DNA of 64,000 nt from Mixophyes australis (taxonomy: Eukaryota; Chordata; Amphibia; Anura; Limnodynastidae): positions 251,776,028 to 251,840,027 of the forward strand of contig JAVHZZ010000004.1 of assembly GCA_036250195.1 (NCBI GenBank), in the 5' to 3' direction. Position numbers and translations under genes: made by a program. Of the stretch, positions 12,455 through 26,714 are shown in pieces; positions within the stretch are counted from its first letter, which is position 1, and every line of letters begins with the position of its first letter. The notes under the pieces are model-generated. The model worked only from the letters and a program-made list of their open reading frames with translations, did no database searches and had not been told where the DNA came from.

Positions 12455-15290
12455 ATGATTCGATTCATGATTCATGATTCAATTCATGTTTTATAATTCA
12501 TGATTCATGATTCAATTCATGATTCATGATTCAATTCATGATTCAAGATTCAATTCATTAATCGATACCTGATTCATTTCATGATTCATGATTCAATTTA
12601 TGATTCTTGATTCATGATTTGATTTATGATTCTTGATTCATGATTCAATTCATGATTCATGATTCATGATTCAATTCATGATTCATAATTCATGATTCAA
12701 TTCATGATTCAATTCATGATTCATGATTCAATTCATGATTCATGATTCGATTTATGATTCTTGATTCATGATTCAATTCATGATTCATGATTCAATTCAT
12801 GATTAATAATTCATGATTCAATTCATGATTTAATTCATGATTCATAATTCAATACATGATTCATGATTCGATTCATGATTCATGATTCAATTCATGATTC
12901 AATTCATGATTCATGATTCGATTCATGATTCATAATTCGATTCATAATCCTTGATTCATGATTTGATTCATGATTTATGATTCATGATTCAATTCATGAT
13001 TCATGATTCATGATTCATGAATCAATTCATGATTCATGATTCGATTCATGATTCATGATTCAATTCATGATTCATGATTCATGATTCATGATTCAATTCA
13101 TGATTCAATTCATGATTCATGGTTCAATTTATGATTCATGATTCATGATTTATAATTCTTGATTCATGATTCAATTCATGATTCATGATTCATGATTCAT
13201 GATTCATGATTCAATTCATGATTCATGATTCGATTCATGATTCTTGATTCATGATTTAATTCATGATTCATGATTCAAGATTCAATTCATGATTCATGAT
13301 TCATGATTCGATTCATGATTCATGGTTCAATTCATGATTCATGATTCGATTCATGATTCATGATTCATGATTCAATTCATGATTCATGATTCATGATTCA
13401 ATTCATGATTCATAATTCATGATTCAATTCATGATTCAATTCATGATTCATGATTCAATTCATGATTCATGATTCGATTCATGATTCATGATTCATGATT
13501 TATGATTCATGAATCAATTCATGATTCATGATTCGATTCATGATTCATGATTCATGATTCAATTCATGATTCATGATTCATGATTCATGATTCAATTCAT
13601 GATTCAATTCATGATTCATGATTCAATTTATGATTCATGATTCATGATTTATAATTCATGATTCATGATTTAATTCATGATTCATGATTCGATTCATGAT
13701 TCATGATTCGATTCATGATTCTTGATTCATGATTTAATTCATGATTCATGATTCAAGATTCATTTCATGATTCATGATTCATGATTCGATTCATGATTCA
13801 TGGTTCAATTCATGATTCATGATTCGATTCATGATTAATGATTCTTGATTCATAATTGATGATTCATGATTCATGATTCAATTCATGATTCAATTCATGA
13901 TTCATAATTGATGATTCAATTTATGATTCATGATTCATGATTCAGATCATGATTCAATTCATGATTCATGATTCATTATTCAATTCATGATTCATAATTC
14001 ATGATTCATGATTCAATTCATGATTCATAATTCATGATTCATGATTCAATTCATGATTCATGATTTATGATTCATGGTTCATGATTCAATTCATGATTCA
14101 TGATTCATGATTCATGATTCAATTCATGATTCATGATTCAAGATTTGATTCATGATTCATGATTCAATTTATGATTAATGATTCATGATTCATGATTCAT
14201 GATTCATGATTCGATTCATGATTCATGATTCATGATTCGATTCATGATTCATGATTCTATTCATGATTCATGATTCATGATTCAATTCATGATTCATGAT
14301 TCATGATTCAATTCATGATTCATGATTCATGATTCAATTCATGATTCATGAATCAATTCATGATTCGATTTATTATTCAATTCATTATTCGATTTATGAT
14401 TCAATTCATGATTCGATTCATGATTCGATTCATGATTCATGATTCATGATTCGATTTATGATTCATGATTCATGATTTAATTCATGATTCATGATTCATT
14501 ATTCAATTCATGATTTAATTCATGATTCAATTCATGATTCAATTCATGATTCATGATTCAAATCATGATTCATGATTCGATTCATGATTCATGATTCCAT
14601 TCATGATTTATTATTCAATATATGATTAAAATCATGATTCATGATTCAATTCATGATTCATGATTCCATTCATGATTCATGATTCGATTCATGATTTATT
14701 ATTCAATATATGATTAAAATCATGATTCATGATACATGATTCGATTCATAATTCATGATTCAATTCATGATTCATGATTCATGATTCAATTCATGATTCA
14801 TGATTCTATTCATGATTCATGATTCAATTCATGATTCATGATTCATGATTCAATTCATGATTCATGATTCATGATTCATGATTCATGATTCATGATTCGA
14901 TTCATGATTCATGATTCATGATTCAATTCATGATTCAATTCATGATTCATGATTCATGATTCATGATTCTATTCATGATTCATGATTCATGATTCATGAT
15001 TCAAATCATGATTCATGATTCGATTCATGATTCTTGATTCATGATTTAATTCATGATTCATGATTCAAGATTCAATTGATGATTCATGATTCATGATTCG
15101 ATTCATGATTCATGGTTCAATTCATGATTCATAATTCGATTCATGATTCATGATTCAATTCATGATTCATGATTCATGATTCAATTCATGATTCAATTCA
15201 TGATTCATAATTGATGATTCAATTTATGATTCATGATTCATGATTCATGATTCAGATCATGATTCAATTCATGATTCATGATTCATGATT
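12455..15290 (+). repeat. 2.9-3.2 kb higher-order repeat, copy 2
   Basis: This is the second copy of 9272-12454. The junction lies next to the singleton word CATGGTGCATG at about 12447-12457, which I see nowhere else in this form. The right edge is near 15290, just after CAGATCATG at 15253 (its partner is at 12383), where the copies diverge. Both copies carry an inner CAGATCATG pair, 1,329 bp apart in copy 1 and 1,310 bp apart in copy 2. Confidence 0.88.
14604..14721 (+). repeat. 88-bp local duplication (pair 2)
   Basis: GATTAAAATC occurs at 14624 and 14712, again 88 bp apart. Here the following word is GATACATG (14731), a single-base change that the other pairs lack at that place. Confidence 0.93.
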
Positions 15291-16190
15291 CATGATTCAA
15301 TTTATGATTCATGATTCATGATTCATGATTCATGATTCGATTCATGAATCATGATTCATGATTCAATTCATGATTCATAATTCAATTCATGATTCTTGAT
15401 TCATTATTCATGATTCTATTCATGATTCATGATTCATGATTTAATTCATGATGTATGATTCATGTCTCATGATTCAATTAATTAATCATGATTCATGATT
15501 CGATTCATGATTCATGATTCAATTCATGTTTCATAATTCATGATTCATGATTCAATTCATGATTGATGATTCATGATTCATGATTCAATTCATGATTCAT
15601 GATTCGATTCATGATTTGATTCCTGATTCAATTTATGATTCATGATTCGATTTATGATTCATGATTTAATTCATGATTCATGATTCATTATTCAATTCAT
15701 GATTTAATTCATGATTCAATTCATGATTCATGATTCAATTCATGATTCATGATTCAATTCATGATTCATGATTCATGATTCAATTCATGATTCATGATTC
15801 ATGATTTGATTCATGATTCATGATTCTATTCATGATTCATGATTCTTGATTCAATTCATGATTCATGATTCATGATTCATTTCATGATTCATGATTAATA
15901 ATTTAATTCATGATTCATGAATCAATTCATGATTCGATTTATGATTCAATTCATTATTCGATTTATGATTCAATTCATGATTCGATTCATGATTCATGAT
16001 TCGATTCATGATTCAATATTCATGATTCGATTCATGATTCATGATTCATGATTCAATTCATGATTCATGATTCAATTCATGATTCACGATTCAATTCATG
16101 ATTTGATTCCTGATTCAATTCATGATTCAAGATTCGATTTATGATTCATGATTCATGATTCAATTCATGATTCGATTCATGATTCATGAT
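15291..16190 (+). repeat. Block matching about 23.3-24.1 and 31.2-32.0 kb
   Basis: This gene-free stretch carries the TGTCTC module. GATGTATG at 15450 pairs with 23424 and 31335. GATTTGATTCCTG at 15613 pairs with 23587 (7,974 bp). CATTATTCGATTTA at 15952 pairs with 24007 (8,055 bp). It looks like an isolated older copy of a segment of the ~8 kb repeat, lying upstream of the main pair. Confidence 0.78.
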
Positions 16191-17800
16191 TCGATTCATG
16201 ATTCATGATTCAATTCATGATTTATGATTCATGATTCAATTTATGATTCTTGATTCATGATTTGATTTATGATTCTTGATTCATGATTCAATTCATGATT
16301 CATGATTCATGATTCAATTCATGATTCATAATTCATGATTCAATTTATGATTCAATACATGATTCATGATTCAATTCATGATTCATGATTCGATTTATGA
16401 TTCTTGATTCATGATTCAATTCATGATTCATAATTCATGATTCAATTTATGATTCAATACATGATTCATGATTCAATTCATGATTCATGATTCGATTTAT
16501 GATTCAATACATGATTCATGATTCAATTCATGATTCATGATTCGATTTATGATTCTTGATTCATGATTCAATTCATGATTCATGATTCAATTCATGATTA
16601 ATAATTCATGATTCAATTCATGATTTAATTCATGATTCATAATTCAATACATGATTCATGATTCGATTCATGATTCATGATTCAATTCATGATTCAATTC
16701 ATGATTCATGATTCGATTCATGATTCATAATTCGATTCATAATTCTTGATTCATGATTTGATTCATGATTTATGATTCATGATTCAATTCATGATTCATG
16801 ATTCATGATTCATGATTCATGAATCAATTCATGATTCATGATTCGATTCATGATTCATGATTCAATTCATGATTCATGATTCATGATTCATGATTCAATT
16901 CATGATTCAATTCATGATTCATGATTCAATTTATGATTCATGATTTATAATTCTTGATTCATGATTCAATTCATGATTCATGATTCATGATTCATGATTC
17001 AATTCATGATTCATAATTCGATTCATGATTCTTGATTCATGATTTAATTCATGATAAATGATTCAAGATTCAATTCATGATTCATGATTCATGATTCGAT
17101 GCATGATTCATGGTTCAATTCATGATTCATGATTCGATTCATGATTCATGATTCATGATTCAATTCATGATTCATGATTCATGATTCAATTCATGATTCA
17201 TAATTCATGATTCAATTCATGATTCAATTCATGATTCATGATTCAATTCATGATTCATGATTCGATTTATGATTCTTGATTCATGATTCAATTCATGATT
17301 CATGATTCATGATTCAATTCATGATTCATAATTCATGATTCAATTCATGATTCAATTCATGATTCATGATTCAATTCATGATTCATGATTCGATTCATGA
17401 TTCTTGATTCAATTCATGATTCAAGTCATGATTCATGATTCGATTCATGATTCATGATTCAATTAATGATTCATGATTCGATTCATGATTCTTGATTCAT
17501 GATTCGATTCATGATTCATGATTCAATTCATGATTCATGATTTGATTCATGATTCTTGATTCATGATTCGATTCATGATTCATGATTCATGATTTATGAT
17601 TCATGAATCAATTCATGATTCATGATTCGATTCATGATTCATGATTCATGATTCAATTCATGATTCATGATTCATGATTCATGATTCAATTCATGATTCA
17701 ATTCATGATTCATGATTCAATTTATGATTCATGATTCATGATTTATAATTCATGATTCATGATTCAATTCATGATTCATGATTCGATTCATGATTCGATT
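16191..17800 (+). repeat. 1.6 kb higher-order repeat, copy 1
   Basis: Landmarks pair with the next block. CAATTTATGATTCTTG at 16237 and 17853, and CAATACATG at 16353 and 17969 and at 16455 and 18071, are displaced by 1,616 bp. CATAATTCG at 16726 and 18292 is displaced by 1,566 bp, and GATTCGATGCATG at 17093 and 18652 by 1,559 bp. The 50-bp step is explained by an extra CAATACATG unit at 16505 that only this copy has. An inner 102-bp repeat (16353, 16455) is present in both copies. Confidence 0.9.
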
Positions 17801-19350
17801 CATGATTCGATTCATGATTCATGATTCAATTCATGATTTATGATTCATGATTCAATTTATGATTCTTGATTCATGATTTGATTTATGATTCTGGATTCAT
17901 GATTTAATTCATGATTCATGATTCATGATTCAATTCATGATTCATAATTCATGATTCAATTTATGATTCAATACATGATTCATGATTCAATTCATGATTC
18001 ATGATTCGATTTATGATTCTTGATTCATGATTCAATTCATGATTCATAATTCATGATTCAATTTATGATTCAATACATGATTCATGATTCAATTCATGAT
18101 TCATGATTCGATTTATGATTCTTGATTCATGATTCAATTCATGATTCATGATTCAATTCATGATTAATAATTCATGATTCAATTCATGATTTAATTCATG
18201 ATTCATAATTCAATACATGATTCATGATTCGATTCATGATTCATGATTCAATTCATGATTTAATTCATGATTCATGATTCGATTCATGATTCATAATTCG
18301 ATTCATAATTCTTTATTCATGATTTGATTCATGATTTATGATTCATGATTCAATTCATGATTCATGATTCATGATTCATGATTCATGAATCAATTCATGA
18401 TTCATGATTCGATTCATGATTCATGATTCAATTCATGATTCATGATTCATGATTCATGATTCAATTCATGATTCAATTCATGATTCATGATTCAATTTAT
18501 GATTCATGATTTATAATTCTTGATTCATGATTCAATTCATGATTCATGATTCATGATTCAATTCATGATTCATAATTCGATTCATGATTCTTGATTCATG
18601 ATTTAATTCATGATTCATGATTCAAGATTCAATTCATGATTCATGATTCATGATTCGATGCATGATTCATGGTTCAATTCATGATTCATGATTCGATTCA
18701 TGATTCATGATTCATGATTCAATTCATGATTCATGATTCATGATTCAATTCATGATTCATAATTCATGATTCAATTCATGATTCAATTCATGATTCATGA
18801 TTCAATTCATGATTCATGATTCGATTTATGATTCTTGATTCATGATTCAATTCATGATTCATGATTCATGATTCAATTCATGATTCATAATTCATGATTC
18901 AATTCATGATTCAATTCATGATTCATGATTCAATTCATGATTCATGATTCGATTCATGATTCTTGATTCAATTCATGATTCAAGTCATGATTCATGATTC
19001 GATTCATGATTCATGATTCAATTAATGATTCATGATTCGATTCATGATTCTTGATTCATGATTCGATTCATGATTCATGATTCAATTCATGATTCATGAT
19101 TCGATTCATGATTCTTGATTCATGATTCGATTCATGATTCATGATTCATGATTTATGATTCATGAATCAATTCATGATTCATGATTCGATTCATGATTCA
19201 TGATTCATGATTCAATTCATGATTCATGATTCATGATTCATGATTCAATTCATGATTCAATTCATGATTCATGATTCAATTTATGATTCATGATTCATGA
19301 TTTATAATTCATGATTCATGATTCAATTCATGATTCATGATTCGATTCAT
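17801..19350 (+). repeat. 1.6 kb higher-order repeat, copy 2
   Basis: This is the second copy of 16191-17800. It keeps the 102-bp inner pair (17969, 18071) but lacks the 50-bp extra unit. It differs at scattered bases, for example GATTCTGGATTC near 17888 and GATTCTTTATTC near 18308. Its right part, from about 18870 on, is itself duplicated again as part of the ~8 kb pair. Confidence 0.9.
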
Positions 19351-20322
19351 GATTCATGATTCGATTCATGATTCTTGATTCATGATTTAATTCATGATTC
19401 ATGATTCAAGATTCATTTCATGATTCATGATTCATGATTCGATTCATGATTCATGGTTCAATTCATGATTCATGATTCGATTCATGATTAATGATTCTTG
19501 ATTCATAATTGATGATTCATGATTCATGATTCAATTCATGATTCAATTCATGATTCATAATTGATGATTCAATTTATGATTCATGATTCATGATTCATGA
19601 TTCAGATCATGATTCAATTCATGATTCATGATTCATTATTCAATTCATGATTCATAATTCATGATTCATGATTCAATTCATGATTCATAATTCATGATTC
19701 ATGATTCAATTCATGATTCATGATTTATGATTCATGGTTCATGATTCAATTCATGATTCATAAATCATGATTCATGATTCAATTCATGATTCATGATTCA
19801 AGATTTGATTCATGATTCATGATTCAATTTATGATTCATGATTCATGATTCAAGATTTGATTCATGATTCATGATTCAATTTATGATTCATGATTTATGA
19901 TTCATGATTCATGATTCGATTCATGATTCATGATTCATGATTCGATTCATGATTCATGATTCTATTCATGATTCATGATTCATGATTCAATTCATGATTC
20001 ATGATTCATGATTCAATTCATGATTCATGATTCATGATTCAATTCATGATTCATGAATCAATTCATGATTCGATTTATTATTCAATTCATTATTCAATTT
20101 ATGATTCAATTCATGATTCGATTCATGATTCATGATTCGATTCATGATTCATGATTCATGATTCGATTTATGATTCATGATTCATGATTTAATTCTTGAT
20201 TCATGATTCATTATTCAATTCATGATTTAATTCATGATTCAATTCATGATTCATGATTCAATTCATGATTCATGATTCAATTCATGATTCATGATTCGAT
20301 TCATGATTCATGATTCCATTCA

Positions 20323-20440
20323 TGATTTATTATTCAATATATGATTAAAATCATGATTCATGATTCAATTCATGGTTCATGATTCGATTCATGATTCATG
20401 ATTCGATTCATGATTTATTATTCAATATATGATTAAAATC
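20323..20440 (+). repeat. 88-bp local duplication (pair 3)
   Basis: GATTAAAATC occurs at 20343 and 20431, 88 bp apart, inside copy 1 of the 7.85 kb tandem duplication. Confidence 0.93.
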
Positions 20441-21200
20441 ATGATTCATGATTCATGATTCGATTCATAATTCATGATTCAATTCATGATTCATGATTCA
20501 TGATTCAATTCATGATTCATGATTCTATTCATGATTCATGATTCAATTCATGATTCATGATTCATGATTCAATTCATGATTCATGATTCATGATTCATGA
20601 TTCATGATTCGATTCAGGATTCATGATTCATGATTCAATTCATGATTCAATTCATGATTCATGATTCATGATTCATGATTCGATTCATGATTCATGATTC
20701 ATGATTCATGATTCAAATCATGATTCATGATTCGATTCATGATTCTTGATTCATGATTTAATCCATGATTCATGATTTATGATTCAATTCATGATTCATG
20801 ATTCAATTCATGATTCATGATTCAATTCATGATTCATGATTCAATTCATGATTCATGATTCGATTCATGATTCATTATTCAATATATGATTCAAATCATG
20901 ATTCATGATTCATGATTCGATTCATGATTCATGATTCATGATTCAATTCATGATTCATGATTCATGATTCGATTCATGATTCATGATTCTATTCATGATT
21001 CATGATTCATGATTCAATTCATGATTCATGATTCATGATTCATTTCATGATTCATGATTTATAATTCAATTCATGATTCATGAATCAATTCATGATTCGA
21101 TTTATGATTCAATTCATTATTCGATTTACGATTCAATTCATGATTCGATTCATGATTCATGATTCGATTCATGATTCATGATTCATGATTTGATTCATGA

Positions 21201-24200
21201 TTCATGATTCATGATTCAATTCATGATTCATGATTCAATTCATGATTCATGATTCAATTCATGATTCGATTCCTGATTCAATTCATGAATTATGATTCGA
21301 TTTATGATTCATGATTCATGATTCAATTCATGATTCATAATTCGATTCATGATTTATGATTCATGATTCATGATTCGATTCATGAATTATGATTCATGAT
21401 TTAATTCAGGATTCATGATTCATGATTCAATTCATGATTCAATTCATGATTCTTGATTCATGATTCATGATTCGATTCATGATTCATGATTCAATTCATG
21501 ATTCATGATTCGATTCATGATTCATGATTCAATTCATGATTCATGATTCATGATTTATGATTCAATTTATGATTCATGATTCGATTCATGATTCTTGATT
21601 CATGATTCATGATATGATTCATGATTCATGATTTAATTCATGATTCATGATTCATGACTCATGATTCAATTTATTAATCATGATTCATGATTTGATTCAT
21701 GATTCATGATTCAATTCATGTTTTATAGTTCATGTTTCATGATTCAATTCATGATTCATTATTCATGATTGATGATTCAATTCATGATTCATGATTCAAT
21801 TCATGATTTATGATTCATGATTCATGATTCAATTCATGATTCAATTCATGATTCATGATTCAATTCATGATTAATTATTCATGATTCAATTCATGATTCA
21901 TAATTCATGATTCATGATTCAATTCATGATCCGTTTCCTGATTCAATTCATGATTCATGATTCGAGATTCAAGTCATGATTCAATTCATGATTCATAATT
22001 CAAGATTCGATTCATGATTCATAATTCAATTCATGATTCATGATTCATGATTCATGATTCATGATTTATGATTCGATTCATGATTCATTATTCATTTATC
22101 ATGATTCAATTCATGATTCGATTCATGATTCATGATTCAATTCATGATTCAATTCATGATTCATGATTCAATTTATGAATTATGATTCATGATTCATGAT
22201 TCAATTCATGATTCAATTCATGATTTATAATTCAAGATTCGATTTATGATTCATGATTCAATTCATGATTCATGATTCATGATTCGATTCATGATTCATG
22301 ATTTATGATTCAATTCATGATTCATGATTCGATTCATGATTCTTGATTCATGATTCATGATTCGATTAATGATTCATGATTTAATTCATGATTCATGATT
22401 CATGATTCATGATTCAATTCATGATTCATGATTCGTTTCATGATTCATGGTTCAATTTATGATTCATGATTCATGATTCAATTCATGATTCATGATTCAT
22501 GATTCAATTCTTGATTCAATTCAATTCATGATTCAATTCATGATTCATGATTCATGATTCATGATTCAATTAATGATTCATAAATCAAGATTCATGATTC
22601 AATTCATGATTCATAATTCATGATTCATGATTCAATTCATGATTCATGATTTATGATTCATGATTCATGATTCAATTCAAGATTCATGATTCGATTTTTG
22701 ATTCAATTCATGATTCATGATTCAATTTATTATTCATGATTCATGATTTAATTCATGATTCAATTCATAATTCATGATTCATGATTCATTATTCAATTCA
22801 TGATTCATAATTCATGGTTCATGATTCAATTCATGATTCATGATTCATGATTCAATTTATGATTCATGATTCAAGATTTGATTCATGATTCATGATTCAA
22901 TTTATGATTTATGATTCATGATTCATGATTCATGATTCGATTCATGATTCATAATTCAATTCATGATTCAATTCAATTCATGATTCAATTCATGATTCAT
23001 GATTCATGATTCAATTAATGATTCATAATTCAAGATTCATGATTCAATTCATGATTCATAATTCATGATTCATGATTCAATTCATGATTCATGATTTATG
23101 ATTCATGATTCATGATTCAATTCAAGATTCATGATTCGATTTTTGATTCAATTCATGATTCATGATTCGATTTATTATTCATGATTCATGATTTAATTCA
23201 TGATTCAATTCATAATTCATGATTCATGATTCATTATTCAATTCATGATTCATAATTCATGGTTCATGATTCAATTCATGATTCATGATTCATGATTCAT
23301 GATTCAATTCATGATTCATGATTCAAGATTTGATTCATGATTCATGATTTAATTTATGATTCATGATTCATGATTCATTATTCATGATTCTATTCATGAT
23401 TCATGATTCATGATTTAATTCATGATGTATGATTCATGTCTCATGATTCAATTAATTAATCATGATTCATAATTCGATTCATGATTCATGATTCAATTCA
23501 TGTTTCATAATTCATGATTCATGATTCAATTCATGATTGATGATTCATGATTCATGATTCAATTCATGATTCATGATTCAATTCATGATTTGATTCCTGA
23601 TTCAATTTATGATTCATGATTCGATTTATGATTCATGATTTAATTCATGATTCATGATTCATTATTCAATTCATGATTTAATTCATGATTCAATTCATGA
23701 TTCATGATTCAATTCATGATTCATGATTCAATTCATGATTCATGATTCAATTCATGATTCATGATTCGATTCATGATTCATTATTCAATATATGATTCAA
23801 ATCATGATTCATGATTCATGATTCGATTCATGATTCATGATTCAAATCATGATTCATGATTCATGATTCGATTCATGATTCATGATTCTATTCATGATTC
23901 ATGATTCATGATTCAATTCATGATTCATGATTCATTTCATGATTCATGATTTATAATTCAATTCATGATTCATGAATCAATTCATGATTTGATTTATGAT
24001 TCAATTCATTATTCGATTTATGATTCAATTCCTGATTCGATTCATGATTCATGATTCGATTCATGATTCATGATTTGATTCATGATTCATGATTCATGAT
24101 TCAATTCATGATTCATGATTCAATTCATGATTCACGATTCAATTCATGATTCGATTCCTGATTCAATTCATGATTCATGATTCGATTTATGATTCATGAT

Positions 24201-26300
24201 TCATGATTCAATTCATGATTCATGATTCGATTCATGATTCATGATTCGATTCATGATTCATGATTCAATTCATGATTTATGATTCATGATTCATGATTCG
24301 ATTCATGAATTATGATTCATGATTTAATTCAGGATTCATGATTCATGATTCAATTCATGATTCATGATTCAATTCATGATTCTTGATTCATGATTCATGA
24401 TTCGATTCATGATTCATGATTCATGATTCAATTCATGATTCATGATTCGCTTCATGATTCATGATTCAATTCATGATTCATGATTCATGATTTATGATTT
24501 AATTTATGATTCATGATTCGATTCATGATTCTTGATTCATGATTCATGATATGATTCATGATTCATGATTTAATTCATGATTCATGATTCATGACTCATG
24601 ATTCAATTTATTAATCATGATTTATGATTAGATTCATGATTCATGATTCAATTCATGTTTTATAGTTCATGTTTCATGATTCAATTCATGATTCATTATT
24701 CATGATTGATGATTCAATTCATGATTCATGATTCAATTCATGATTTATGATTCATGATTCATGATTCAATTCATGATTGAATTCATGATTCATGATTAAA
24801 TTCATGATTCATAATTCATGATTCATGATTCAATTCATGATCCGTTTCCTGATTCAATTCATGATTCATGATTCGAGATTCAATTCATGATTCAATTCAT
24901 GATTCATAATTCAAGATTCGATTCATGATTCATAATTCAATTCATGATTCATGATTCATGATTTATGATTCGATTCATGATTCATTATTCATTTATCATG
25001 ATTCAATTCATGATTCGATTCATGATTCATGATTCAATTCATGATTCAATTCATGATTCAATTCATGATTCATGATTCAATTTATGAATTATGATTCATG
25101 ATTCATGATTCAATTCATGATTCAATTCATGATTTATAATTCAAGATTCGATTTATGATTCATGATTCAATTCATGATTCATGATTCATGATTCGATTCA
25201 TGATTCATGATTTATGATTCAATTCATGATTCATGATTCGATTCATGATTCTTGATTCATGATTCATGATTCGATTAATGATTCATGATTTAATTCACGA
25301 TTCATGATTCATGATTCATGATTCAATTCATGATTCATGATTCATGATTCGTTTCATGATTCATGATTCAATTCATGATTCATGATTCAATTCATGATTC
25401 AATTCATGATTCATGATTCATGGTTCAATTTATGATTCATGATTCATGATTCAATTCATGATTCATGATTCATGATTCAATTCATGATTCAATTCAATTC
25501 ATGATTCAATTCATGATTCATGATTCATGATTCATGATTCAATTAATGATTCATAATTCAAGATTCATGATTCAATTCATGATTCATAATTCATGATTCA
25601 TGATTCAATTCATGATTCATGATTTATGATTCATGATTCATGATTCAATTCATGATTCATGATTCAAGATTTGATTCATGATTCATGATTCATGATTCAA
25701 TTCATGATTCATGATTCAAGATTTGATTCATGATTCATGATTCAATTTATGATATATGATTCATGATTCATGATTCATGATTCGATTCATGATTCATGAT
25801 CAATGATTCATGATTCAATTCATGATTCATAATTCAATTCATGATTCTTGATTTATGATTCATGATTCATGATTCAATTCAAGATTCATGATTCGATTTT
25901 TGATTCAATTCATGATTCATGATTCGATTTATTATTTATGATTCATGATTTAATTCATGATTCATGATTCGATTCATGATTCATGATTCATTATTCAATT
26001 CATGATTCATGATTCATGAATCATGATTCAATTCATGATTCATGATTCATGATTCATGATTCATAATTCAATTCATGATTCTTGATTCATTATTCATGAA
26101 TTTATTCATGATTCATGATTCATGATTTAATTCATGATGTATGATTCATGTCTCATGATTCAATTCATTAATCATTATTCATGATTCGATTCATGATTCA
26201 TAATTCAATTCATGTTTCATAATTCATGATTCATGATTCAATTCATGATTCATGATTAATGATTGATGATTCAATTCATGATTCATGATTCAATTCATGA
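21201..26300 (+). repeat. Inner 2.9 kb repeat inside the 7.85 kb copy
   Basis: Within copy 1, TTAATTCAGG at 21401 and 24324 (2,923 bp) and GATCCGTTTCCTG at 21928 and 24839 (2,911 bp) show an inner repeat of about 2.9 kb. In copy 2 the GATCCG pair is 29775 and 32757 (2,982 bp). The inner repeat therefore existed before the 7.85 kb event and has changed length by 71 bp since. CGATTTTTG at 22692, 23137 and 25894 lies in the same inner units. Confidence 0.82.
24435..24460 (+). repeat. CGCTTCATG variant word (copy 1)
   Basis: A GATTCGCTTC word, a C in place of A in the usual GATTCGATTC, occurs at 24445 and again at 32363. The displacement of 7,918 bp fits the large tandem pair. It is absent from the inner 2.9 kb partner near 21.5 kb, so the substitution arose after the inner duplication and before the outer one. 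Confidence 0.85.
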
Positions 26301-26714
26301 TTCATGATTCAATTCATGATTCATTATTCAATTCATGATTCGATTCCTGATTCATTTCATGATTCATGATTCAATTTATGATTCTTGATTCATGATTTGA
26401 TTTATGATTCTTGATTCATGATTCAATTCATGATTCATGATTCATGATTCAATTCATGATTCAATTTATGATTCAATTCATGATTCATGTTTCAATTCAT
26501 GATTCATGATTCGATTTATGATTCTTGATTGATGATTCAATTCATGATTCATGATTCAATTCATGATTCATAATTCATGATTCAATTCATGATTCAATTC
26601 ATGATTCATGATTCAATTCATGATTCATGATTCGATTCATGATTCATGATTCAATTCATGATTCAATTCATGATTCATGATTCGATTCATGATTCATGAT
26701 TCAATTAATTATTC

